Source of the DNA: a bacterium
GTDB lineage: Bacteria > Patescibacteriota > Minisyncoccia > Minisyncoccales > JANBVM01
Direction: 5' to 3'
DNA: 64,000 bases
NCBI GenBank assembly: GCA_030588745.1
Contig: JAUUXB010000002.1
Location: 22,157 to 86,156, forward strand
The stretch's first letter is position 1. Each line of letters begins with the position of its first letter. Positions 50,911 to 59,557 of this stretch are shown in pieces. The notes beneath the pieces were generated by a model. It worked only from the letters and a program-made list of their open reading frames with translations. It searched no databases and had not been told where the DNA came from. The position numbers and the translations under genes are program-made.

Positions 50911-51333
50911 CTACAGTTTATTACTAACAGTAAAATCATTAGCTTCTTTTAAGACTCTTTTGGCATTTTCAAATGTTAACTGCTCTATGGCTTTATCATA
51001 AGAAAGCCATTTAAAATCAACATGCTCATAAGAAAGTTTAATTTCTTTTGTCTTGGTTTCAGCTAGGAAAAATATTACTGTTTTAAAAATTGTTTTATCT
51101 TGTTTTTTAAAAAAATACTCTATTTTTTCTTTAAACTCTCCAATAAATTTTAAATCATCAATCCCAGTTTCTTCTTTAGCCTCTCTTGTGACTGTTTGTC
51201 TTAACTCTTCATTTTTTTCAATCTTGCCTTTAACAAAATCCCAGTGCCCTAATTCATAATGTAAAACAAGGTAATAAATATTACCTTTGTCTTTTCTAAA
51301 GATTACTACCCCAGCTGATTTTTCTGTTGGCAC
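50911..51333 (-). CDS. Nudix hydrolase (Ap4A-hydrolase-like)
   Basis: Nudix box visible as GKIEKNEELRQTVTREAKEETGI, matching GX5EX7REUXEEXGU. The N-terminal SAGVVIFRKDKGNIYYLVLHYELGHWDFVKG is typical of the bis(5'-nucleosyl)-tetraphosphatase (NUDT2-like) group, so the likely reaction is cleavage of Ap4A. 140 aa. It is 1 nt downstream of polX and ends the operon MFS-polX-Nudix. Confidence 0.88.
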   Translation of the reverse strand: MPTEKSAGVVIFRKDKGNIYYLVLHYELGHWDFVKGKIEKNEELRQTVTREAKEETGIDDLKFIGEFKEKIEYFFKKQDKTIFKTVIFFLAETKTKEIKLSYEHVDFKWLSYDKAIEQLTFENAKRVLKEANDFTVSNKL

Positions 51334-51334
51334 G

Positions 51335-53053
51335 CTATTTAAAATGTTTTAGTAATTTATTTAAGGGTTGAGTGTTTATAATATCTTTTTTTTCTGCCCA
51401 ACCACGACGGGCCTGAGCTACTCCTAAGTTCAGAAATTTCATTTGTTCTTTGTGATGCGCATCTGTATTAATAATCATTTTTACCCCCGCTTCTTTGCAC
51501 CTTCTAATGTTTAAATCATTTAAGTCCAATCTTATAGGGTAAGCATTTATTTCTAAGATTGTTCCAAATTCCTTTGCAGCTTTTAGAATTTTATCGAAAT
51601 CAATCTCATACTCTTCTCTTTGTTTAAGTAGTCTTCCTGTTGGATGAGAGATAATATCAACGTGCTTGTTTCTCATTGCCTTAATTAATCTATTTGTCAT
51701 TTCAGATTTTTCCATTTTAAAACTTGAATGAATTCCAGCAATAACATAATCCAGTTTCTTCAAAGCCTCATCTTTAATATCAATTGAGCCATCTTTTAAA
51801 ATATTTGTTTCAGCACCTTGAAGTATTCTGAATTTTTTCCTGCCAAGCTTTTTATTCAACCTATCAATTTCTTTTCTTTGCTCTAATAATTGTTTTTCAT
51901 TTAATCCGTATTCAATTCTTAAAAACTTTGTATGATCTGAAATGCCAATATAGTCACAACCTAATTCCATTGCTTTTTTAGCCATTTCTAAAATGGAATT
52001 TTCACCTCCATTCCAGCTTGAATGGCAGTGTAAATGTCCTTTAATATCTTTTAACTGCACTAATTTAGGAAGCTTGCCTTTTAAAGCTGCCTCAATTTCT
52101 CCTTGGTCCTCTCTTATTTCAGGTGGAACCCAATCCATGCCCAATAACTTATAAATTTCTTTTTCATTCTTCCCTGCAATTTTTCTTTTTCCTTTAAATA
52201 AACCATATTCGTTTAATTTTAATCCTTTGCTTATCGCAACTTTTCTTGTAGCAATATTGTGCTCTTTTGAACCAATAAAATACTGAAGAGCTGCTCCATA
52301 ACTTTCTTTTGGAACAACTCTTATATCAACATCAAAACCAGTCCTCATTCTTACTGATGCCCTGGTAGTTCCTTTGCTCCAAACTTTTTCAATACCATCA
52401 AGAGATACAAAAAAATCCATTACTTTCTTTGGCTTTCTAGAAGCTATTAAGATATCAATATCTTTAACAGTTTCTTTCATTCTTTTTAAAGAACCAACAA
52501 TATCAATTTTCTCAACCTCTTTTAATCTCTTTAGTTTTTCATAAATATCTCTGGCAATTGGTAAAATCTCTCCTAGTAAAAATCTGCCCTTGCTTTTCTT
52601 TAAAAACTCAATTCCTTGTAAAATGTTTTGTTCTGTTTTTTCTCCAAAACCAAAAAGTGGCGCAATTTTATGCGCCTTAGCAGCTTTTTCCAACTGTTTA
52701 ACGTTTTTGATTCCTAGTTTTTGGTATAAAGTTTTAATCTTTTTTGGACCTAATCCCTCAACAGCAGTAAGTGTACTTACATCAACAGGGGATTTCTTTT
52801 TCAGTTTTTGAAAATACTTAATCTTTCCTGTTTTTAAATATTCTTCAATTTTTAAAGCAAGGTGTTTTCCTATTCCAGGAATTTTCTTAAGCCCTTTTAA
52901 GCCTTCTTTTATATAAATATCACTCACGTCCTGCTCTAAGTTTTCCAAGGTTAAAGCTGCTTTTTTATAGGCATAAGGCCTAAAAGCAACTTCATCCATT
53001 TCTAAATATTCTGAAATTTCATAAAATATTTTAGCAATTTCCTGATTTCTCAT
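51335..53053 (-). CDS. polX: DNA polymerase X with PHP exonuclease domain
   Basis: Family X repair polymerase fused to a PHP 3'-5' exonuclease, as in Bacillus PolX. N-terminal 8-kDa-like domain with helix-hairpin-helix IPGIGKHLALKIEEYLK and VEGLGPKKIKTLYQKLG, polymerase palm VGSLKRMKETVKDIDILIAS (metal Asp pair), then the PHP domain from about residue 338 (GHLHCHSSWNGG, ISDHTKF, GIHSSF, NTDAHH). 572 aa, the standard length. Acts in base-excision or gap-filling repair. Confidence 0.93.
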   Translation of the reverse strand: MRNQEIAKIFYEISEYLEMDEVAFRPYAYKKAALTLENLEQDVSDIYIKEGLKGLKKIPGIGKHLALKIEEYLKTGKIKYFQKLKKKSPVDVSTLTAVEGLGPKKIKTLYQKLGIKNVKQLEKAAKAHKIAPLFGFGEKTEQNILQGIEFLKKSKGRFLLGEILPIARDIYEKLKRLKEVEKIDIVGSLKRMKETVKDIDILIASRKPKKVMDFFVSLDGIEKVWSKGTTRASVRMRTGFDVDIRVVPKESYGAALQYFIGSKEHNIATRKVAISKGLKLNEYGLFKGKRKIAGKNEKEIYKLLGMDWVPPEIREDQGEIEAALKGKLPKLVQLKDIKGHLHCHSSWNGGENSILEMAKKAMELGCDYIGISDHTKFLRIEYGLNEKQLLEQRKEIDRLNKKLGRKKFRILQGAETNILKDGSIDIKDEALKKLDYVIAGIHSSFKMEKSEMTNRLIKAMRNKHVDIISHPTGRLLKQREEYEIDFDKILKAAKEFGTILEINAYPIRLDLNDLNIRRCKEAGVKMIINTDAHHKEQMKFLNLGVAQARRGWAEKKDIINTQPLNKLLKHFK

Positions 53054-53058
53054 ATTGT

Positions 53059-53697
53059 TTAGAATGGTAAACGAGAACGAGGAACTCTTGGAAGAACCTT
53101 ATCATGAGGAGCTATATCATTCCTAATCACTAAAAGCAAAAATGCTGAAATAAACGTTAGTCCACCAACTAAAATAAAAACTATTTTAAAACCAAACAAA
53201 GCAACCATAATTCCACCAGTAGCACCAGCTATTCCTGCTGCAAAGCCCAAGGAAGTGCTTCTAACGCCCCATTCATAGGCTTCATCTCCTTTGTCAATAT
53301 GTCTTGTAAAAATAGCTGCCCAGGAAGGTACAGCCATTGCCATAGCAATGGCATGCAAAACTTGGAAAGCATAAATGTGCCAAGGTTCAGATGAAATCAT
53401 ATAACCAAAAGGAACAAATGCATTTAAAAAAGTCCCAGTAAACATAAACCAAAAATCATCCTGCTCACCATGGTTCTTGTCTAAATACTTGCCAATTGGA
53501 ATCTGTAAACAAGATTTTACAACCCAGTAAGTTAAAGAGGCAAAGCCAGCCACTTCAGCAGCCTGAGCAATGCCGCTAACTGCAACATTTTTAACAATAA
53601 AGATAGCAAAAACAGGACCAAGCAAACCCCAGCCACCACTTAGAGCAATATCGCTAACTATTAAAGTCTTAATGACCTTGTTAATAGATTTTGACAT
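53059..53697 (-). CDS. Half-size MFS-type membrane protein
   Basis: 212 aa with about six predicted helices, against 12 for normal major facilitator transporters. The first loop has KSCLQIPIGKYLDKNHGEQDD, a variant of the MFS inter-helix A motif, and a central RHIDKGDEAYEWGVRSTSLG. The ORF ends in a polar tail (RVPRSRLPF) followed by polX, with no remnant of a second half, so it looks stable, not broken. It could work as a dimer. Its substrate is unknown. First gene of the operon, behind a near-perfect promoter with no leader. Confidence 0.7.
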   Translation of the reverse strand: MSKSINKVIKTLIVSDIALSGGWGLLGPVFAIFIVKNVAVSGIAQAAEVAGFASLTYWVVKSCLQIPIGKYLDKNHGEQDDFWFMFTGTFLNAFVPFGYMISSEPWHIYAFQVLHAIAMAMAVPSWAAIFTRHIDKGDEAYEWGVRSTSLGFAAGIAGATGGIMVALFGFKIVFILVGGLTFISAFLLLVIRNDIAPHDKVLPRVPRSRLPF

Positions 53698-53704
53698 ATT
53701 GTTT

Positions 53705-53733
53705 ATTATACTGGTCTATTTCATTAAGCTCAA
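53705..53733 (-). promoter_or_regulatory. Promoter of MFS-polX-Nudix
   Basis: Minus strand TTGAGC (53728-53733), 17 bp, TATAAT (53705-53710), 7 nt before the ATG: leaderless. Confidence 0.75.
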
Positions 53734-53754
53734 ATAAAAAAAATGAAGGACATA

Positions 53755-54783
53755 TCACAAATCATTTTCATTAATCATTTTTCCTAATTTCTCAACTTTC
53801 TTAAAAAACATGTCTTTTACAAAAAATACTCCTACTTTAAAAATAATCGTGAGTCCTGCTAATGCAAATAACAATTCTGCTGCCCTAATAATCATTGTGA
53901 AGGCAGCAGCAATAGAAATGTTTAAACCTAAGGAATTAAAAGCGAAAGTTTGAATTGCTTCATGAGAACCTAAAGCAGCTGGAATTGGAATCATTGCTGC
54001 TAAATATGTAAAACCCAAAACAGATAAACTCGATAACAATCCAATATTTTTTCCTAAAAAAATAATTAAAATATAGGCTCTTAAAAGCATTGCTCCGGCT
54101 CTTAAAAAAGACAAGCTAAAAGTTTTTTGTAATTTTTTGTTTTCCCATCTAAAAAAATTAAAAATTTGCTTTTCAGCCTCCAAAAGAAAGTTTCTTTGGT
54201 CAAAATTTTTAAAACCACTGATCTTAAAAATAAACCTGATTATGCTTTCTCTTTTTAAAACTTTGAAATAAAAATATGAAATTACAAAAAAGAAAAATAA
54301 AAACACACCGCCAAAAATTATTAATAAGTTTTTGGAAGGTAGCCCTATTTTATAAAGAAAGTATAAACTTCCTAAAACAATTACTATTAGATTAACAGTC
54401 CACTCCAAAATCCTGTCAATAAAAACTGAAGTCATTACTTGAGTCCAAGAAACTTTATTTTTTCTTCTCAGCACATAGCCTCGCAAAACCTCTCCTGCCC
54501 ATAAAAGAACGGGTGCTAAAAAGATAACACTAAAACCTGCAAGAAAAGCTTTAAAAAGTTCAAAAAAAGAAATTTCAACATTCTGAGCTTTTAAAGTTTC
54601 CTGCCATCTCCAAGCACCAAACAGCATTATTAAAAAAGTTAGGATAAAAATTACTATGCCGTTCCAACCAGTAAAAATTAAAAAGGCATTCTTTATTTCC
54701 TGCCAGCCTACAGTTTTGCCAATCCAAACAAAAAGAACTATTCCAATGATAAGAGAAATTAAAAAAAGAAAAAACTTTTTCAT
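53755..54783 (-). CDS. Flippase-like integral membrane protein (LPG synthase TM region/UPF0104)
   Basis: About eight predicted helices over 342 aa with the family features RWQETLKAQNVEISFFELFKAF, LAPVLLWAGEVLRGYVLRRK near the N-terminus and AAMIPIPAALGSHEAIQTFAFN near the C-terminus. Homologues form the membrane part of lysylphosphatidylglycerol synthase or move lipid-linked sugars; which applies here is not known, since the soluble catalytic domain is absent. Single gene with its own leaderless promoter overlapping the terminator of the next gene upstream. Confidence 0.8.
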   Translation of the reverse strand: MKKFFLFLISLIIGIVLFVWIGKTVGWQEIKNAFLIFTGWNGIVIFILTFLIMLFGAWRWQETLKAQNVEISFFELFKAFLAGFSVIFLAPVLLWAGEVLRGYVLRRKNKVSWTQVMTSVFIDRILEWTVNLIVIVLGSLYFLYKIGLPSKNLLIIFGGVFLFFFFVISYFYFKVLKRESIIRFIFKISGFKNFDQRNFLLEAEKQIFNFFRWENKKLQKTFSLSFLRAGAMLLRAYILIIFLGKNIGLLSSLSVLGFTYLAAMIPIPAALGSHEAIQTFAFNSLGLNISIAAAFTMIIRAAELLFALAGLTIIFKVGVFFVKDMFFKKVEKLGKMINENDL

Positions 54784-54791
54784 TATTCTAA

Positions 54792-54819
54792 ATTATATCA
54801 ACAATAAAAAGTAAAACAA
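54792..54819 (-). promoter_or_regulatory. Promoter of the flippase-like gene
   Basis: Minus strand TTGTTT (54814-54819), 16 bp, TATAAT (54792-54797), 8 nt before the ATG. The -35 is inside the T-tract of the preceding terminator. Confidence 0.55.
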
Positions 54820-54841
54820 AACTCCTTAAAGTCAAGGAGTT
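54815..54841 (-). terminator. Terminator of the metalloprotease gene
   Basis: Minus strand ACTCCTT/AAGGAGT with 6 nt loop, then TTTGTTTT. Confidence 0.75.
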
Positions 54842-54864
54842 CTGTCTTCTTTAGGCCTTAATAA

Positions 54865-55698
54865 TTAAAGTCCACCGTATAGTTTCTGAATACCAGTAAT
54901 GTCTCCAGTATTTAAATCTCTTTTCTTTATATCACCATAATTAGAGTAACCGTACATTGTTTCGTCTAAACAAACCGTATTATATAAATCAGCTAAACCA
55001 ACTCCATGTCCTAATTCATGAACAGCAATGTTCTGAAGATCCATTACTAAAGGATTATTAACTGCATCTCCCCAAGTAAAGTCAGTATCAAACAAAATAT
55101 CAAATTCAACAATCCTTCTTAGCCCAGGAGGTCCGGTGTAGTATCCCCAAACTATTGCTACTGCTATTACACCATCCTGCGGATAATCTCCGAACACTAA
55201 CTCATTTCTACCATCGGGAGCATCACTGTCCCAACTTGCAGTGTAATCAACGGAATAATCTCCAAAGAGTTCTGCGTTTGTATGTGTATCCCATTCTTCT
55301 GCTCCTGTTGAAATTGCACTAACCACAAAGCTTTCTGCTAAATTATCAGAATTATCAGGATCTATAACATAATTTACAGGCCCTTCTTGCCATTTCACCC
55401 CTCTTCCCAAAAAGGCATAGCAAGAGCTTGTATCCGGGTCTTCTCCACCGCCCCCACAATCTTCCGGACACTTATTGATATTCTCACTCGGCTCACAGAT
55501 GCCATTGCCACATTCTGTCCCTGGCTTTACAAAACCCTTTTTATAATGAATGAATACAGCCTTTTCCAGTCCGGGTGGGGTTATTTTGGCTCTGCCTTCT
55601 GCTTTTTCATTTGCTGGAATCAGCCTTCCTGCCCCAGCCACACCAGAAACAGATAAGACAATTAAAACAATTAAAATTCCTAAACCTATTTTTTTCAT
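54865..55698 (-). CDS. Secreted matrixin-like metalloprotease
   Basis: Signal peptide MKKIGLGILIVLIVLSVSGVAGA, a short Cys-rich module CGNGICEPSENINKCPEDCG (residues 63-81, a calcium-binding/dockerin-like or EGF-like motif often seen near lipoprotein ends), then a zinc protease domain: HELGHGVGLAD (H227, E228, H231, with D237 as third ligand) and Met-turn DETMYGYS. This fits the metzincin/matrixin clan. 277 aa. Presumably acts outside the cell, where an episymbiont could use it on host or environmental protein. Own promoter and terminator. Confidence 0.85.
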   Translation of the reverse strand: MKKIGLGILIVLIVLSVSGVAGAGRLIPANEKAEGRAKITPPGLEKAVFIHYKKGFVKPGTECGNGICEPSENINKCPEDCGGGGEDPDTSSCYAFLGRGVKWQEGPVNYVIDPDNSDNLAESFVVSAISTGAEEWDTHTNAELFGDYSVDYTASWDSDAPDGRNELVFGDYPQDGVIAVAIVWGYYTGPPGLRRIVEFDILFDTDFTWGDAVNNPLVMDLQNIAVHELGHGVGLADLYNTVCLDETMYGYSNYGDIKKRDLNTGDITGIQKLYGGL

Positions 55699-55754
55699 AT
55701 TTCTCTTTTTACTTCATTAATTCTAATTTTCCGACCTTTGATGAATTCAACTTC

Positions 55755-55783
55755 ATTTTATCTTCACTAAATAGTCTCGTCAA
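55755..55783 (-). promoter_or_regulatory. Promoter of the metalloprotease gene
   Basis: Minus strand TTGACG (55778-55783), 17 bp, TAAAAT (55755-55760); leader about 50 nt with AGAGAAAT before the ATG. Confidence 0.6.
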
Positions 55784-55826
55784 GAAAAAACATTTTGCTT
55801 TTTTTATTCCCTCTTTCTAGAAAGAT

Positions 55827-56780
55827 TCACTCTATCCTAACCCCTTCAGTTGGAATCTTTGCATTAATAATAGAGCCTCCAGCTTTTTCTATTGCTTTTT
55901 TAATATTATCTAAATTATCTTTTTTAGATATAGCGAGCATACAATCCCCGCCACCAGCTCCAGAAAGCTTAACTCCATAAGCCCCTGCATTTAAAGCTGC
56001 TTTTATTAAATTCTCCAGCTTTTTAGAGCTTATGTCAAGATTCCTTAATAAATCCTGATTCAAATTCATTAATCTTCCAACTTCTTTCCAGTTTTTATTT
56101 TCTATTTCAGTTTTTGCTAAATTAACTATTTTTTCAATTTCATTAAATATGTGGTTTATTTTCTTGGGCTCTTTTGTTCTTTTTTCACGAACCACTTTAA
56201 CTAAAGTCGGCGTATCTGCCTTAATGCCTGTATAACCAATAACTAAAGGAATATTCTGGACATTGATTGCTTTAATAACTTTTCCAGCTGTTTTAAAAAA
56301 TAAGATTCCTCCATAAACTGCAGCTGCTACATCAAATCCTGAACCCAGGCCTTGAACATCTAAAACTGTTTGATACGAAAGATCAAAAACATCTTTTTCA
56401 TTCATCTTTATCTTAAATAATTCTGATAAGCCTTTAATAGCTGAAACAACAACAGCAGAAGAGCTTCCTAAACCGACCTTATCTGAAAATTCGCTTTGAG
56501 TTTTAATATCTAAACCAGATTTTACATCATATTTTTTAAAAAAATTCCTGATTGCTGTTAAAAGAAAACTCACTTTTTTAAAGTGAGATTTTTCTAAATC
56601 AGAAATATTTTCATTTTCAATGTTTAACTCCGGAGCAGTCAGAATAATATTGTTGTCATTTCTCTTTTTCAAAGAAACGCTGATTCTATGGTCAACAGAA
56701 GCCACAATGCATGGTTTGTCATAAATTACAGCGTGCTCTCCAAATAACATCAGTTTTCCTGGCGCAGAAGCCTTGATCAT
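55827..56780 (-). CDS. Phosphomevalonate kinase (GHMP family)
   Basis: GHMP kinase beginning SAPGKLMLFGEHAVIYD, with ATP loop KVGLGSSSAVVVSAIKG and C-terminal GVKLSGAGGGDCML. The middle QGLGSGFDVAAAVYGG matches phosphomevalonate kinases (G-S-G-F-D-V) and lacks the HG-x-PSG-x-D of mevalonate kinase found two genes upstream, so the step MVA-5-P to MVA-5-PP is assigned. 317 aa. Follows the decarboxylase gene by 1 nt. Databases may call it mevalonate kinase. Confidence 0.78.
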   Translation of the reverse strand: MIKASAPGKLMLFGEHAVIYDKPCIVASVDHRISVSLKKRNDNNIILTAPELNIENENISDLEKSHFKKVSFLLTAIRNFFKKYDVKSGLDIKTQSEFSDKVGLGSSSAVVVSAIKGLSELFKIKMNEKDVFDLSYQTVLDVQGLGSGFDVAAAVYGGILFFKTAGKVIKAINVQNIPLVIGYTGIKADTPTLVKVVREKRTKEPKKINHIFNEIEKIVNLAKTEIENKNWKEVGRLMNLNQDLLRNLDISSKKLENLIKAALNAGAYGVKLSGAGGGDCMLAISKKDNLDNIKKAIEKAGGSIINAKIPTEGVRIE

Positions 56781-56781
56781 A

Positions 56782-57774
56782 CTAAAAAAGATGTTCTTTA
56801 ATTAGTTTTGGTCCCTGACCTGGCTTACAAACAATAACTTTTTTAACTCCACCAAGATTCTCTAGTTTTTGAGTGAGTTCTGAAACTTTATCTTCTAAAC
56901 AGATAATTTTCACTTGAGCACCAGCATCTATAGTAAAATAACATTCTAAACCTTTCTCTCTCCACTCTAAAACTGAATGTATTATTTCCAAAGTTGCTGG
57001 CATCCAATAAATTATTGACGGAACAGTTGTAATCATTGTGGCATGCATCTTTAAACAATTCGCTTCAGCTGTTTTTCCAACCAAACCAATATCTTTATTT
57101 AAAATACCTTGCCGTACATTCTCTAGGTCTTGTTCTATTGTGTCAAGCCAAGCAGAATACATTGGAGAAGTTTCAATTGTTTGAGCCATACCAACACGAC
57201 TAGAGACTTTTTTAGCTTTAGTTGAAACAATGGTAGCAAGCATCCTAAAGTTTGGCCAGTGTTCTGGTAAAGCAATTTGTTCTGCATAACTATCAGTACC
57301 ATCTTGTTTTTTTCCTTTGGTCCATTCTACAAATCCACCTAAACAGCTTCTTGTTGCTGAGCCACTGCCCTGACGAGAGATTATAGATAATTCTTTTGAA
57401 TCCAGGCTCATCCCAAGCGCTTCTGTTGCAGCAAAAGTGAAGGCAGCAAATCCTGAAGCAGAGCTCGCCAATCCTGCTGCCCTTGGAAAATTATTTCTAC
57501 TGATAATTTTTGCTTTTTCAGAAACTCTTGCTATTTTTCTAATCAAATTTAGGTGTCGGACCAATTTTTCCAACTCTTTTCCTTCTTTAATACCCTGACC
57601 ATCTAAAATAAAAATGTCTTGATCATATCCACCAAACTCAACAGTTGTAGTAGTGTTCAACCCATTTAAAGTCAGGGAAATAGAACTGTTATAGGGTAAA
57701 AACAGTTCTGGATCTCTTTTGCCCCAATATTTTATTAGGGCAATATTTGCATTAGCAATTGCAGTTGCTTTCAT
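56782..57774 (-). CDS. mvaD: Diphosphomevalonate decarboxylase
   Basis: Last step to isopentenyl diphosphate. The N-terminal ANANIALIKYWGKRDPELFLPYNSSIS is diagnostic, followed by NNFPRAAGLASSASGFAAF (ATP loop), RQGSGSATRSCLGGFVEW and, near the end, YFTIDAGAQVK, where the catalytic Asp remains although the usual P-N after it is A-Q. 330 aa. Overlaps the mevalonate kinase stop by 4 nt. Confidence 0.92.
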   Translation of the reverse strand: MKATAIANANIALIKYWGKRDPELFLPYNSSISLTLNGLNTTTTVEFGGYDQDIFILDGQGIKEGKELEKLVRHLNLIRKIARVSEKAKIISRNNFPRAAGLASSASGFAAFTFAATEALGMSLDSKELSIISRQGSGSATRSCLGGFVEWTKGKKQDGTDSYAEQIALPEHWPNFRMLATIVSTKAKKVSSRVGMAQTIETSPMYSAWLDTIEQDLENVRQGILNKDIGLVGKTAEANCLKMHATMITTVPSIIYWMPATLEIIHSVLEWREKGLECYFTIDAGAQVKIICLEDKVSELTQKLENLGGVKKVIVCKPGQGPKLIKEHLF

Positions 57775-58784
57775 ATGATTTTAACTCCTTTAACTCCGAT
57801 CTTTGCTTGAAAAGATTTGAACCCATTTTGCTCAAAAGAATTTTTCAAGTCAAGCATATCTTTTTCATCTTTTGTTAAAACTAAACAACACCCTCCACCC
57901 CAAGCTCCGGTTGGCTTAGCCCCTAAAGCATTGTTTTTGATGGCAATTTCGACTATTTTATCTAACTCAGAAGTTGAAATATTTAATTTTTTTAACTCTT
58001 TATAATACTCTGTCATTAATATTCCCAAATCATTGAGGTTTTTTGAAATTAAAACCTCTAAAGCTTTTTTTGAAATATTGTCCAGAGAATTTAAAACAGA
58101 ATTTACGAATTGGGGTTTTTTTTCTTTTTGTTCTCTAACATAAGAAACCATTTCAGATGTTTTCACTTTTTTATCACTATCAACTATCAATAAGGGAATT
58201 TCAAAATCAATTGTTAAAGCTTTTACGCCTTCTGATTTTTTATATTTAACATAACCACCATAAGTAACAGCATTATTATCAATACCAGAAGGAGTTCCTC
58301 CATGAGCTATTACATCACCCAAGTAGGTAAAATCAGAAACGTCTTTTTTAGAAAAATCTTTTGTTAAATATTTTAATGCTCCTAAACTAATGGCTGAAAA
58401 AACAGATGAGCTTGAGCCTAAATTCTTGGGCACTTGGGAATCAATCTCAATTTCTAAACCTTTGAAACCATATTTTTTAAAAATATTGGCAAGAACAAAA
58501 AAACTCGGAATCAATTCATTGTTTTTATAAATTTCTTTAATTTTATCAAAACTCTTTTTCTTTATAAAAACATCTATTTCTTCATATAAATCAAAAAGCT
58601 CTTTTTCTTTTAAAGAGCGAGTTAACTTCAAGTTCTTGGAAGTTATTAAAATAGCTTTCTTATCAGAAGAAAAAAGCTTGACATTGCACTTTTTATCAAT
58701 GCTGCAGGCAATGCCTAATTTATCATAAACAACTGCATGCTCCCCAAACAGAATAATTTTACCTGGAGAAGATGTAGTTATCAT
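57771..58784 (-). CDS. Mevalonate kinase
   Basis: GHMP kinase with SSPGKIILFGEHAVVYD, ATP loop KNLGSSSSVFSAISLGA and the mevalonate-kinase signature AHGGTPSGIDNNAVTYGG (catalytic Asp). The third motif reads KPTGAWGGGCCL, with W where glycine is usual. 337 aa. Its operon order is kinase, decarboxylase, phosphomevalonate kinase, completing the lower mevalonate route; HMG-CoA synthase and IPP isomerase are not in the window. Confidence 0.88.
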   Translation of the reverse strand: MITTSSPGKIILFGEHAVVYDKLGIACSIDKKCNVKLFSSDKKAILITSKNLKLTRSLKEKELFDLYEEIDVFIKKKSFDKIKEIYKNNELIPSFFVLANIFKKYGFKGLEIEIDSQVPKNLGSSSSVFSAISLGALKYLTKDFSKKDVSDFTYLGDVIAHGGTPSGIDNNAVTYGGYVKYKKSEGVKALTIDFEIPLLIVDSDKKVKTSEMVSYVREQKEKKPQFVNSVLNSLDNISKKALEVLISKNLNDLGILMTEYYKELKKLNISTSELDKIVEIAIKNNALGAKPTGAWGGGCCLVLTKDEKDMLDLKNSFEQNGFKSFQAKIGVKGVKII

Positions 58785-58804
58785 TATTAAACATTATCAA
58801 TAAT

Positions 58805-59554
58805 TTAGAATAATGCAAATTTGCTTTCAAGAAAGAATTTTACTTCTGGAGAAACACTATCCCAACTGTAATAATGACCTGGCAAATAAAGGGCCTGTGA
58901 AAAAGAAAGTTCTTTTCTTGAAACCTGTGCTAAAAGCCACTTGTAAGGAGCTTTCAAGAGTGCCCAGATAAGTGTCTTCAAATCCATTTCAAAAAGAGCG
59001 TCTTTTCCTTTATTGTCCAATAAAAGAACATTGTCGGATTTTAAAACATTTTCCCAAAAAGGAATGCCTACTTCAATAGCAAAAACATTGTTTCTTTTAT
59101 CCTTTAAAACCTTCCCCATTGTTCTGTTGACAAAGATTGCTCCATTTGACAATCCAGCCATAATTATCTTATTTTCAGGGTGATTTTTAATAAAATATTC
59201 AATCTCGCTGGCTAGTTTCTGGGACTGTTTGGGAAATAAGCTTAAAGTTTCTTTAAATCCTTCAACTCTGCCCAAAAAGCTCTCTTTGGTTCTTGTATAA
59301 GGAACAACTATTGAGTTGTAACCTAAATCACTCAAAGTCATTTCAATGCCTTTAATAATTGGAGCAAAATCAGTTGCTTCTTTTACTGGAGTATCTCCCC
59401 AGCCACCAGAATTAAAGATAATAACTATATTATTTTCTGGAACTGAACTTAAAACACTTTTAAAGTTTGAATTATCAGGAGTCTCTCCCAAAAGAAAAAA
59501 CAATCCTGTTAAAAGGATTATGACAGTAATTAATTTTTTATTTTTTCTGTTCAT
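58805..59554 (-). CDS. Membrane-anchored alpha/beta-hydrolase-like protein
   Basis: N-terminal helix KKLITVIILLTGLFFLLG anchors the protein or is a signal peptide. The rest has an alpha/beta-hydrolase rhythm: VIIFNSGGWGD (oxyanion loop), nucleophile elbow IIMAGLSNGAIF (G-x-S-x-G) and a late LPGHYYSWDS that may give the catalytic His. 249 aa. Similar proteins are often unnamed esterases; the substrate is unknown. Between the HD gene (3 nt) and mevalonate kinase (20 nt) in one operon. Confidence 0.68.
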   Translation of the reverse strand: MNRKNKKLITVIILLTGLFFLLGETPDNSNFKSVLSSVPENNIVIIFNSGGWGDTPVKEATDFAPIIKGIEMTLSDLGYNSIVVPYTRTKESFLGRVEGFKETLSLFPKQSQKLASEIEYFIKNHPENKIIMAGLSNGAIFVNRTMGKVLKDKRNNVFAIEVGIPFWENVLKSDNVLLLDNKGKDALFEMDLKTLIWALLKAPYKWLLAQVSRKELSFSQALYLPGHYYSWDSVSPEVKFFLESKFALF

Positions 59555-59557
59555 CAG

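Noticed and set aside
55387-55980. Plus-strand ORFs over the metalloprotease and kinase genes
   Set aside because: Antisense shadows of clear genes on the minus strand.
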